DNA of 64,000 bases. Source: G965212025 sp965212025. Its GTDB lineage: Bacteria; Pseudomonadota; Gammaproteobacteria; Poriferisulfidales; Oxydemutatoraceae. Shown piece after piece: positions 18,415 to 26,711 of the stretch. Under the pieces are notes generated by a model, which saw only the letters and a list, made by a program, of their open reading frames with translations, had not been told where the DNA came from and made no database searches. Both the position numbers and the translations under genes were made by a program. The stretch covers positions 186,001-250,000 of the forward strand of contig OZ243039.1 in the NCBI GenBank assembly GCA_965212025.1, read 5' to 3'. Each line of letters begins with the position of its first letter. Positions within the stretch are counted from its first letter, which is position 1.

Positions 18415-20455
18415 GCACCTCGCCAAAACCATGCGGTGGCAAACCACAGCAAGCCTCGAAATCGGACGAACCAAGTTCGTTGTGTGCTACCATTGCAGTA
18501 ATTGCTTGCTTGCGTGCCAGGCAACCCCCAGAGCATGGGCAGGAAAGAAACACGGACATGGGATCACAGTTTTACTCCATAACAGGCAGTGCGAATGCGA
18601 ATGATGAGGTCGTATTCGGCAAGGGCGGGGCAACGCTTCGAAGAAGACCGGAAAACGGAAGTGCTTTCGGCCGACTGACCCGCTGGATTTCCAAAAAAGC
18701 CGGCTGGTACCGAAGGCACAACAGAAAAGCCAGACGCGCTTATTTTGCTGAGCTTAACGAACGTTTTCAGCTTGGCAATGACAAGGGTGCGGCCAAAATC
18801 TTTTCTTGTGCAAGTGCTCCCTGTAAAAGACCGGACAATGCACCACTTTTAATACAAGACATCATCAACACGGAAAATACCATCCGCCAGGAGCACTCAA
18901 TGCATGCAGTCGAAGAAAGAATTCAGGCAATCCAGAACAAGCGCACGAAGCTGAATCAGATCCTACAGCCCGATGACTTCAGAGGCACCGTTGGCCCGTA
19001 TAAATGGCAAGCATCGTATTTTGAACGAGGAATACGCGAACTTGATGATTTCTCCATGCCTGAAAGGTACCGCCGTCAGGAAACTCGCTATATCAATGAC
19101 ATCCAAGCCATTGCCAACAATAAAATCGGCAGCTTGCACGCCAAAGGAAATTTGCCACCATCAAAAGACAGAATTGAAACACTGGCAGACGAGGTTGCTG
19201 CCGAGTCGCAAACCGAAACCGTAAACAATATCCTGGAAGGCATTGCCCAAAAGAGTGAAGAGAACCTCTGCTTTCAAAACACTCTGGCTTCCAAACTGAC
19301 GCGGGTTCTCAACCTGAAACTCACGACTTCCGCTATCTCGGGAATGGGCAAACACAAAGAAAATGATTTTTACAACTTCATTAGAAACATTGATCCCAAT
19401 CCGGCACATGAGAAAGCGTTGGCCGCAAAAATTCTCTCGTTGTCCGGGGAACTGCTTCAAAACCCATCTGCTTCAGTCGATGATATTCATAGGCAAGTTG
19501 AGGCTGAAATTGAGCGCTTTGTGGAAGAGCGTAGCGCCCCAGTTATTCGGGAATTCCACGAAATTATTCAAGCAGGAAAGGACTCACCGGCTGACACGTT
19601 TGGCAATATTTTTCAGTGGGTGGTCAACCAGAAAACAGAACAGGAGAACGTCTCCGTGGCGGGCATCGGGTCAGCGTGTGTCTCTTTGATGGAAGGAATC
19701 AAACGCCACAGTTCCGTTGAGGGTGGCAGCGCAATGATTAACGGGCTTGCCGAGCAGCAGTTCAACCAATCTCAGTGGCCGCCAATAAGAAAGTCCGCTT
19801 TCATGAGGAGCCTTGCAAGCGCTGTCAGCTTCGTTCTGGAGAAAGAGGGAATGGGGGAATTCATCGAAAGACTTGACAAGGAAGAGCCACCTGAACAGGC
19901 AGCAGAGATGTCATCTGATCCCAACCTCATACCAGACGGTAATGAAGAAGAGCCAAGTCTGTTTGATCAGCTACCCAACAATACCCAATTTCTTCCCTCC
20001 CGGCAAAAAAGTTTCACCATGGAGCTACTTGAAGCCTGGAATAGCAATACTGCTTCCTGAAATTAAAACGCTGTTGTTCCAGGGGATGAGCCTGCTCCGG
20101 GCACTGCCCTGAAAACCGCACGAGCCTGGACTCCGACACCAAATCCGGAATTGATGCAGGCACTCTACTTCATCGCTTTTACTTTTTATCTGTCCTGCTT
20201 TTTCTTTCTTGTCAAAAGCTTGGGCAAGCAGGAAGCCGGCATTGGTTGGCGAATCGCCGTGCCTTGGCTCGTGGCAATGCTTGCCCATGGTGGCGTACTG
20301 TGGATGGGCATGATGATCCACGGCCAGATCAATCTGCCTTTTTTCCGGGCGGCATCGCTGATGGCTTTCATTGTCTCCACCATCACACTCGCCACCTCTC
20401 TCTATCGAAACCTGGTGGTGATCGGAGTGGTTATCGTGCCGTTGACCACTTTCCT
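18415..20455 (+). repeat. Downstream copy of the ~2-kb tandem duplication (intact)
   Basis: Partner of 16363-18345. It includes the intact orphan gene and runs into the intact ypjD, so this is likely the ancestral, functional copy. The similarity begins in the leader of the orphan gene and ends about 100 codons into ypjD. Confidence 0.88.
18558..20060 (+). CDS. Unrecognised 500-residue soluble protein, intact member of the duplicated pair
   Basis: I do not recognise this family. The start ATG at 18558 follows AGGAAAG by about 10 bases; the ORF is open 26 codons further upstream, but the duplicated leader favours this start. There is no signal peptide or membrane segment. The N-terminal ~80 residues are basic and aromatic (FGRLTRWISKKAGWYRRHNRKARR), with FGKGGATL before them. 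The rest is rich in E, Q, N and K and looks helical (for example ASVDDIHRQVEAEIERFVEE). A proline/acidic patch lies near the C-terminus (EEPPEQAAEMSSDPNLIPDGNEEEP). Two cysteines sit close together in SCASAPCK. It sits between miaB (opposite strand) and ypjD (same strand). A secreted effector or a phage-derived protein are possibilities, with no direct support. Confidence 0.7.
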   Translation: MGSQFYSITGSANANDEVVFGKGGATLRRRPENGSAFGRLTRWISKKAGWYRRHNRKARRAYFAELNERFQLGNDKGAAKIFSCASAPCKRPDNAPLLIQDIINTENTIRQEHSMHAVEERIQAIQNKRTKLNQILQPDDFRGTVGPYKWQASYFERGIRELDDFSMPERYRRQETRYINDIQAIANNKIGSLHAKGNLPPSKDRIETLADEVAAESQTETVNNILEGIAQKSEENLCFQNTLASKLTRVLNLKLTTSAISGMGKHKENDFYNFIRNIDPNPAHEKALAAKILSLSGELLQNPSASVDDIHRQVEAEIERFVEERSAPVIREFHEIIQAGKDSPADTFGNIFQWVVNQKTEQENVSVAGIGSACVSLMEGIKRHSSVEGGSAMINGLAEQQFNQSQWPPIRKSAFMRSLASAVSFVLEKEGMGEFIERLDKEEPPEQAAEMSSDPNLIPDGNEEEPSLFDQLPNNTQFLPSRQKSFTMELLEAWNSNTAS

Positions 20456-20978
20456 TCTGGTTCTTGACTGGCTGGACACAGGTACCACTAACCTGGTGAC
20501 CGCACCGGATGCCGGAATTCGCTTTCACATATTGAGTTCTTTGCTCGCTTACAGCGTTTTGAGCTTTTCCGGCATACTGGCAATTTTTCTGTATTTTCAG
20601 AACCGCCAGCTAAAATCAAACCACAGCTCCTCCCTACTCCCCCTTCTGCCACCCTTGGATGCCATGGAAGCGCTTTTATTCAATCTGGTCTGGGTAGGGG
20701 TGCTATTGCTGACTGCCGGCCTTCTGAGTGGCTGGCTTTACCACGAAGATTTATTTGCGCAACACTTGGTGCACAAAACCACCTTGTCGGTTTCCGCCTG
20801 GCTTGTTTTTGTTTTACTGTTGTTGGGCAGAAGCTGCTTCGGGTGGCGTGGGGAACGCGCGGTGCATTTCACGCTGGCAGGGATGTCTCTTTTAATTTTC
20901 GCTTACTTCGGTAGCAAATTCGTTTTGGAATTTCTGCTGGTGTCAGCAAATATCGGCTCCGTTTCCCATGTTCTTTGA
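20154..20978 (+). CDS. ypjD: Inner membrane protein YpjD, CcsA/CcmC-like cytochrome assembly family
   Basis: Polytopic protein of 274 residues with about eight transmembrane segments and the CcsA-type core. Conserved histidines lie in RFHILSSLLAYSVL and LVHKTTLSVSAWLVF, where heme-handling relatives bind heme. E. coli YpjD sits next to corB in the same way, and the two overlap here (corB ATG at 20968). A TTG precedes the chosen ATG by one codon. The 5' part lies inside the tandem duplication, so its promoter may have changed. A role in cytochrome c biogenesis is inferred from the fold; the cellular role of YpjD is not firmly known. Confidence 0.85.
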   Translation: MQALYFIAFTFYLSCFFFLVKSLGKQEAGIGWRIAVPWLVAMLAHGGVLWMGMMIHGQINLPFFRAASLMAFIVSTITLATSLYRNLVVIGVVIVPLTTFLLVLDWLDTGTTNLVTAPDAGIRFHILSSLLAYSVLSFSGILAIFLYFQNRQLKSNHSSSLLPLLPPLDAMEALLFNLVWVGVLLLTAGLLSGWLYHEDLFAQHLVHKTTLSVSAWLVFVLLLLGRSCFGWRGERAVHFTLAGMSLLIFAYFGSKFVLEFLLVSANIGSVSHVL

Positions 20979-22233
20979 AGGAATTTCCACTGAAGCATTG
21001 TGCTTCTCCATTGTCGTGCTGTTTCTCATATCGGCCTTTTTCTCAGGATCAGAGACCGCCTTGATGTGCGCGAATCGCTACCAGCTCGCCCACCTCAAAG
21101 AAAAAAATCACGCCGGTGCCATAAGGGTACTGAAGCTTCTGGAAAATCCGGATCGGCTGATCGGACTCATACTGCTTTTCAACAACCTGACGAACATCCT
21201 CATCACCCAAATCACCACACTGGTCGCCTATCGCCATTTTGGTAACTTGGGAATCGCGGTTGCCACGGGAATTTTGACTTTCACGATTTTGGTTTTCGCG
21301 GAGCTGGCACCAAAGACTTATGCTGCCATACATTCGCAGAGACTGGCGCTCCCTGCCGGGCTGGTTTTTGTCCCGCTTTTAAAGCTGACTTATCCGCTAG
21401 TCTGGCTCATTAACAGCTTTTCCAATTCCCTGTTGCGCCTGTTTGGCTTCAGGCAAAGCACGCAAGCCGTAACACCGCTAAGCAGTGATGAACTGCGTGC
21501 TGCCCTCAGTGCCTCAAAAGGGCACGCGAGCCAGGAACACCACCCCATGATGCTGGGTATACTTGACTTGGAAAAGCGAACGGTCAAAGACATCATGATC
21601 CCGCGCAACGAGATTGTGTGCGTGGATTTGGCGGACAAGTGGAACGCGATTGAGCCCCAATTGCGCAATACCATTTACACACTTCTTCCGGTATGCGAAA
21701 ACGACATTAACAACGCACTTGGCTTCGTGCATGTTCGCGATGTGTTAAAGCCTCTCGCTGACGACTATCTGAACAAAGAAACACTGAAGGGGCTGATGCG
21801 CGAGCCATTTTTTGTTTCCGAACAGACGCTGCTGTTACGCGTATTGCTGGACTTCAAACGCTTGAAAAAACGCATGGCACTGGTGGTCAACGAATACGGA
21901 GACGTTATAGGGCTCGTGTCGCTTGAAGACTTGCTCGAAGAAGTGGTGGGCGAGTTCACCAACGACCCTGCCACCTACGACTTTGCGTTCCAGCGCGGAG
22001 AAGACGAGGTCATTGTTGACGGGGGCTACCACATCAAGGATTTGAACCGGGAATTGGGCTGGAAGCTGGATGAAAAAGGGTCGACGACCATCAACGGCCT
22101 CATTCTGGAATATCTGGAAACCATTCCCAAAAGCGGCACCAGCGTCATGATTGGCAGTTATTCCTTTGAAATTCTCAAAGTACACCGTAACGCAGTCAAA
22201 ATGACTCGAGTCCGCGCCCACCCCTGCACCTGA
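20968..22233 (+). CDS. corB: CNNM/CorB-type transporter-associated protein (DUF21, CBS pair, CorC domain)
   Basis: Membrane protein of the CNNM/CorC family implicated in Mg2+/Co2+ export. The DUF21 domain covers about residues 10-185, with four hydrophobic segments and the conserved FFSGSETAL and FAELAPKTYA motifs. Two CBS domains follow (VKDIMIPRNEI; LVVNEYGDVIGLVSLEDLLEE), then a C-terminal CorC/HlyC domain. The length of 421 residues is normal for CorB (YfjD). It overlaps ypjD by 11 bases and ends 4 bases before the RND exporter gene. Confidence 0.92.
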   Translation: MFFEGISTEALCFSIVVLFLISAFFSGSETALMCANRYQLAHLKEKNHAGAIRVLKLLENPDRLIGLILLFNNLTNILITQITTLVAYRHFGNLGIAVATGILTFTILVFAELAPKTYAAIHSQRLALPAGLVFVPLLKLTYPLVWLINSFSNSLLRLFGFRQSTQAVTPLSSDELRAALSASKGHASQEHHPMMLGILDLEKRTVKDIMIPRNEIVCVDLADKWNAIEPQLRNTIYTLLPVCENDINNALGFVHVRDVLKPLADDYLNKETLKGLMREPFFVSEQTLLLRVLLDFKRLKKRMALVVNEYGDVIGLVSLEDLLEEVVGEFTNDPATYDFAFQRGEDEVIVDGGYHIKDLNRELGWKLDEKGSTTINGLILEYLETIPKSGTSVMIGSYSFEILKVHRNAVKMTRVRAHPCT

Positions 22234-22237
22234 GTTT

Positions 22238-24736
22238 ATGAACCGCGACAAGGCGTCCCGGTGGCAAATATACGACCACCTGGTGCTCAGTCACCCCTGG
22301 CGCACTTTGACCGTACTGCTGTTCCTGAGCATTGCCTTGCTTTGGAACGCACGCGATTTCACGGTGGATGTGTCAGCAGACGTATTGCTTCTTGAGGACG
22401 ACGATGAGCTGTTCTTCTACCGGAAAACGGTGGCGGAGTTTGCAGACCACAGTTTTCTCGTGCTGACCTTCACTCCAGAACAGAATTTGTTCGCACGACA
22501 AACGCTAAAAACTGTCCACGACATCAAGAGCCGCCTTGAAACACTCCCGGGGGTTAAAAGCGTGCTGACCATACTGGACGCTCCCTTATTGAACAGTCCA
22601 AGAATTCCCCTGAATGAACTCAGCGGAGAACTGCCAACCCTCGAAACTCCGGGAATTGATTTACAACTTGCCCACAAAGAATTCCGTGAAAGTCCCTTGT
22701 ACAGCGAACTCCTGCTCAGCAAGGACGGCAAAACCACTGCTTTCCTGTTGTTTATAGACACGCCCGAGAGCTACCAGGCACTTTTTGAGGAACGGGAGAG
22801 CCTAAGGGAGCTGAAGCGCAACAAGGAACTGGATGAAGAACAGGCGCAGACACTCGCGATCTTGGACGAGGAGTTCGGAAGAGCGAAAAAAATCCAGACC
22901 AGGAACGAGCACAGGCTGATCGAAAAAGTCAGGGAAATCATGGGCATTTACCGAAAAAACAACCGGATGTTTTTAGGCGGCGCGCCCATGATCAGCAGCG
23001 ACATTGTTTCCTTTGCAAAAAACGACTTGCTGGTTTTTGGAATTGCGGCATTTCTCCTGGTGGTCATAACGCTGGCACTGATTTTTCGACAATTGCGATG
23101 GGTTGTTTTGCCTACCGCCTGCTGCATCCTGAGCACCTCTCTGGTCATTGGGTTGCTGGGTTGGCTGGACTGGCCCGGAACCGTTGTCTCGACCAATTTT
23201 TCGGAACTGCTTTTCATCATCACCATGTCCATGGTCATACACATCACAGTTCGCTACCAGGAAATGCTTGCAAAAAAACCGGATGTCCCGCGCTGGACGC
23301 TGACCACTGAGCTGGTTCGCTTCATGTTCATCCCCTGTTTTTATACCTCCGTTACCACCCTCGTGGCATTCGCTTCGCTCTTGGTGAGCGGGATACGCCC
23401 GGTTATAGACTTTGGCTGGTTTATGGTGATTGGTCTCGTTTTCGGTTTCGCCATTGTTTTCTCTTTTTTCCCCTGCGTTTTGCTGCTTCTGAAAAAGAGA
23501 GCAGCTGCAGGCACAAATGACTTGACTGCAAAGTTGACGGGCACACTTGCGGTTTTTACGAAACGAAACCGCAAAGCGATTTTGTTTGTGGCTGTGGCAA
23601 TTGCCGTGATGAACACAATTGGTGTCAGCAAGCTTGAGGTGGAAAACCGGTTTATCGACTACTTTAAAAGCAACACGGAAATCCACCAGGGAATGCTGGA
23701 AATAGACCGACAGTTAGGCGGAACCACACCATTCGATCTCGTTATCAACAAAGACAGCGCTGCGGTCACGAAAGCAGCCACGCCAGCAGATGAAGAAGAT
23801 GACTTCTTTCTTGAGTATGAAAGCCTGTTTGACGCCGACTCCAAAAGCGATTACTGGTTACGGTCAGACAATATCCGGCGGCTAAAAGAAATTCACGAAT
23901 ACTTGGAGTCGTTGCCACAAACCGGCAAAGTCCTGTCACTCGCCACGCTGATTTCACTCGCGGAACAAGCGAAGGGAGGGGAGTTGAGCCCGCTGGAAAC
24001 TGCTGTCCTGGTAAAGAAACTACCGGAAAACATCAAGGATATTTTGTTGAGACCCTACCTTTCCGAAGATGGCAGGCAGCTACGTTTCAACATGCGAATC
24101 ATTGACTCAGACACGCAACTGAATCGCAAGGAACTGATTGCAGACGTGAAAGAAAAAATTTCCGGGATGGTGAAGTCCGAAGAAACTTTTCGCCCTACCG
24201 GGCTGTTCGTCATGTACAACAATATGCTGCAAAGCCTTTACCGGTCACAAATACTGACATTGGGCGGGGTACTGGGTTCCCTGCTGCTTATGTTCCTCCT
24301 TCTTTTCGGTTCCCTGCGCCTGGCAATCATTGCTTTGCTGCCCACCACTCTTTCTGCGACTTTTGTATTAGGTTTCATGGGCTGGGTCGGAATTCCCCTT
24401 GACATGATGACCATCACCATTGCGGCGATTAGCCTGGGGATAGGGGTGGACAACACCATCCACTACGTGGTTCGCTTCAAGCGGGAATTTGCCAACAGTA
24501 AAAACTACCAGAAAACCATAGACCGCTGCCACGCCAGTGTCGGGAAAGCGGTGTATTACACCTCCCTGACCATCATCATGGGATTCTCCCTGCTCGCTTT
24601 TTCAAATTTCCTGCCCACCATTTACTTTGGCCTGCTCGTCGGGCTTTCAATGTTCACGGCTTTTCTGGCGTCACTGACACTTTTACCGGCTTTGCTCGCC
24701 ACCTTTCAACCGCTGGGATTACCCGATAAGAACTAA
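22238..24736 (+). CDS. RND/MMPL-family exporter
   Basis: An 832-residue inner-membrane protein with the two-fold RND plan: one N-terminal transmembrane helix, a periplasmic domain, a bundle of five helices (about residues 260-425), then a second single helix, periplasmic domain and helix bundle (about 660-825). The second bundle carries ISLGIGVDNTIHYVVRF with the buried aspartate of proton-driven transporters. It belongs to the MMPL or patched-like group that exports lipids or hydrophobic compounds, as HpnN does; the substrate cannot be told. It directly follows corB (4-base gap), and fdhD follows 26 bases later. No membrane-fusion partner is nearby. Confidence 0.85.
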   Translation: MNRDKASRWQIYDHLVLSHPWRTLTVLLFLSIALLWNARDFTVDVSADVLLLEDDDELFFYRKTVAEFADHSFLVLTFTPEQNLFARQTLKTVHDIKSRLETLPGVKSVLTILDAPLLNSPRIPLNELSGELPTLETPGIDLQLAHKEFRESPLYSELLLSKDGKTTAFLLFIDTPESYQALFEERESLRELKRNKELDEEQAQTLAILDEEFGRAKKIQTRNEHRLIEKVREIMGIYRKNNRMFLGGAPMISSDIVSFAKNDLLVFGIAAFLLVVITLALIFRQLRWVVLPTACCILSTSLVIGLLGWLDWPGTVVSTNFSELLFIITMSMVIHITVRYQEMLAKKPDVPRWTLTTELVRFMFIPCFYTSVTTLVAFASLLVSGIRPVIDFGWFMVIGLVFGFAIVFSFFPCVLLLLKKRAAAGTNDLTAKLTGTLAVFTKRNRKAILFVAVAIAVMNTIGVSKLEVENRFIDYFKSNTEIHQGMLEIDRQLGGTTPFDLVINKDSAAVTKAATPADEEDDFFLEYESLFDADSKSDYWLRSDNIRRLKEIHEYLESLPQTGKVLSLATLISLAEQAKGGELSPLETAVLVKKLPENIKDILLRPYLSEDGRQLRFNMRIIDSDTQLNRKELIADVKEKISGMVKSEETFRPTGLFVMYNNMLQSLYRSQILTLGGVLGSLLLMFLLLFGSLRLAIIALLPTTLSATFVLGFMGWVGIPLDMMTITIAAISLGIGVDNTIHYVVRFKREFANSKNYQKTIDRCHASVGKAVYYTSLTIIMGFSLLAFSNFLPTIYFGLLVGLSMFTAFLASLTLLPALLATFQPLGLPDKN

Positions 24737-24762
24737 AATGAAAACTCGCACCTGGATTCGCC

Positions 24763-25566
24763 ATGCAGTCTGACTCACCTGATTTGACTTCAAGCACCGC
24801 AGTCACCGATCACCTCGGTGAGAAGCGTGTCGTGAACGTTGTTGGCGAAGTCCCCCTGACCTTGCTCGTCAACGGAAAGGAACTGGTGACGCTCATGACT
24901 TTGGGTTCGCACCCGAAGGAATTAGCCGTCGGGTACCTCTGTAACCAAGGCTTGGTGAACGATCTGGATGAAATCGAAAAGGTGGAAGTCGACTGGAACC
25001 GGGAACAAGTGATGGTCACTACCTGCGGCACGGACTACGACGAACGTGTCCGCAATGCCGGAAGCCGAACGATTACCACCGGCTGTGGACAAGGAAGTGT
25101 TTTCAGCAGTTCCCTCGACCAACTGTACGAAACCAGATTGCCGGAACGCACAGTGAAACGTTCCTCGCTTTTTGAACTGTTAAACCGAATTTCAAAGCGG
25201 GAAACGATATACAAACAGGCGGGGGCAGTACACGCCTGTGCACTATGCGATGAAAAGCAAGCGATATTTTTTGTTGAAGATGTTGGCAGGCACAACGCAG
25301 CAGACATTATTGCGGGAATGATGCTGGAGGAAAAAATAACCGGAGGCGATAAAATTTTTTACACAACCGGTCGCCTCACTTCGGAAATCGTCATGAAGGT
25401 TGCGCATATCGGCGTCCCGATACTGCTGTCCAGATCCGGAGTAACGAAAATGGGGCTTGAACTGGCGCGTGACTTGAACATCGTGATGGTGGCGCGCGCT
25501 AAGGCAGCCAGCTTTCTGGTGTACAACAAACCGGAAGCCATCATCCACGAGCCAGGCGACAACTAA
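24763..25566 (+). CDS. fdhD: Formate dehydrogenase accessory sulfurtransferase FdhD
   Basis: FdhD moves sulfur from IscS to the molybdenum cofactor of formate dehydrogenases and related Mo/W enzymes. Family landmarks are LGSHPKELAVGYL, VEDVGRHNAADI, YTTGRLTSEIVMK and SRSGVTKMGLELAR. The active-site loop here reads TTGCGQGS: the first cysteine of the E. coli CxxC loop is present and the second is glycine. The length of 267 residues is usual. No formate dehydrogenase or other molybdoenzyme gene is in the window, so its client is elsewhere. Confidence 0.93.
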   Translation: MQSDSPDLTSSTAVTDHLGEKRVVNVVGEVPLTLLVNGKELVTLMTLGSHPKELAVGYLCNQGLVNDLDEIEKVEVDWNREQVMVTTCGTDYDERVRNAGSRTITTGCGQGSVFSSSLDQLYETRLPERTVKRSSLFELLNRISKRETIYKQAGAVHACALCDEKQAIFFVEDVGRHNAADIIAGMMLEEKITGGDKIFYTTGRLTSEIVMKVAHIGVPILLSRSGVTKMGLELARDLNIVMVARAKAASFLVYNKPEAIIHEPGDN

Positions 25567-25573
25567 GGCCGGT

Positions 25574-25984
25574 TCACAGGCCTTGCCCAGGCTTGGGAAA
25601 GAACAGCTTTTGGTCGAGGTCAGCCACAATGGCTTCCCGCACTGCTTCACGAAGCATGGTCGCAAAGACGTATTGCGAGTGCTCGTAACCAACACGGACA
25701 GGCATGACCACCTTGGTTTCTGACAACCAACTCTGAATACTGCCGAGGTCTTTTCTTCGTTTTCGCGCTCCAAATCTTCGTCTGAAAACGAAGGCTGTCA
25801 CTCAAGTTCCGTAGGCCTGGCGCATCAGCGACAGTGGGTGTTTCGGCAGCAATCCCCCCTTGGACAACTCACTGATGCGGGAAGCCGCAAGAAAACAGTC
25901 ACTGACCAGATGCCGCGCCTTGGCTTTGTCCAAAGCCGAGGCCACCGGAAGCCCTACTTTTCTGGCGTTGCCCCGGGTTTCCAC
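25574..25984 (-). pseudogene. Relic ORF, interrupted by an in-frame stop, identity unknown
   Basis: On the minus strand the frame is open from just after a TAG near 26032 and reads LGLPERHPLRW, KNVETRGNARKVGLPVASAL and a helical segment ending in LSLMRQAYGT. It then meets a TGA (25802-25804) and continues in the same frame for 75 codons to 25574. The composition looks like former coding sequence. I could not match it to any family. It may be a gene broken by a nonsense mutation, or two unrelated fragments. Confidence 0.35.
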
Positions 25985-26033
25985 GTTTTTCCAACGAAGA
26001 GGATGACGTTCAGGCAGCCCAAGACCGCCCTAC

Positions 26034-26363
26034 TTAATCTACACCACTGCTTGAAATATGTATCCGAAAGACGGATACCGTATCAGGAACCAGTGTTCCA
26101 GAGCATCCAATGCTTTTCCAATCTGCTATTTCTTCAAAGTCCTCTTCCCATGCTGACTTCGCCATACGTGGATACATATCTGTGTACCCATACGTTCCCC
26201 CGGCAATCACTGATTTCAAATTATCCCGGGTCGCACCTATTGGCTCGCCGGTGGCAGAACCCCCACACTCTTCAAGATACTCCAAATGCCCATGCGCTTT
26301 GACCCCGTCCCACCTTCCGCTTAAGCTTATATCGTTACCCTCTTTTTTAACGGTAAAATCCAT
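26034..26363 (-). CDS. Hypothetical 109-residue protein
   Basis: Small acidic ORF (WEEDFEEIADWKSIG near the C-terminal half) with the start MDFTVKKEGNDISLSG and no signal peptide or membrane segment. It is not recognised. It runs divergently from xseB. A similar-sized plus-strand ORF overlaps it, and this frame is preferred for its more protein-like composition. It could be a fragment of a larger lost gene together with the relic just downstream. Confidence 0.35.
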   Translation of the reverse strand: MDFTVKKEGNDISLSGRWDGVKAHGHLEYLEECGGSATGEPIGATRDNLKSVIAGGTYGYTDMYPRMAKSAWEEDFEEIADWKSIGCSGTLVPDTVSVFRIHISSSGVD

Positions 26364-26378
26364 AAAAATTCAAGACAG

Positions 26379-26387
26379 TGCTACAAT
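26379..26387 (+). promoter_or_regulatory. Candidate extended -10 promoter for xseB-ispA-dxs
   Basis: TGcTACAAT (hexamer 26382-26387, five of six consensus bases) lies 75 bases upstream of xseB. No -35 match is seen at 16-18 bases. The same TGcTANNAT pattern precedes gyrA. Confidence 0.4.
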
Positions 26388-26462
26388 GACCAAGACTGCC
26401 ACCAAAGCAGGCGGACGCGCTCTAAAACACAGAATTTGCCCTGAAAAATACAGAAAAGACAA

Positions 26463-26711
26463 ATGACATCAAGCAAAAACCACTTTGAGGACGCCACATC
26501 CCGGCTCGAGGTTCTGGTGGAGGAGATGGAAGCGGGGGGGCTTCCCCTGGAAAGGACGCTGGAAAAGTTTTCAGAAGGTGTGTTGCTGATCAAAAAATGC
26601 CGTGCCATCCTTGACGAAGCAGAAAAGAAAGTCAAAGTCCTGATGGTGCAAAAAGACGAGGAAATTCTGGGGGATTTTCAGGGCAGAGAGGATGACACCG
26701 GCTCTCCGTGA
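26463..26711 (+). CDS. xseB: Exodeoxyribonuclease VII small subunit
   Basis: XseB is the small helical subunit that assembles on XseA to form exonuclease VII, a single-strand DNase. The 82-residue protein shows the family core FEDATSRLEVLVEEMEAGGL followed by PLERTLEKFSEGVLLIKKC. It is the first gene of the common xseB-ispA-dxs operon and overlaps ispA by 20 bases. XseA is not in the window. Confidence 0.95.
   Translation: MTSSKNHFEDATSRLEVLVEEMEAGGLPLERTLEKFSEGVLLIKKCRAILDEAEKKVKVLMVQKDEEILGDFQGREDDTGSP

Noticed and set aside
25838..26302. Plus-strand ORF of 154 codons between fdhD and xseB
   Set aside because: It lies opposite better-looking minus-strand frames; cysteine- and histidine-rich composition suggests an antisense shadow.
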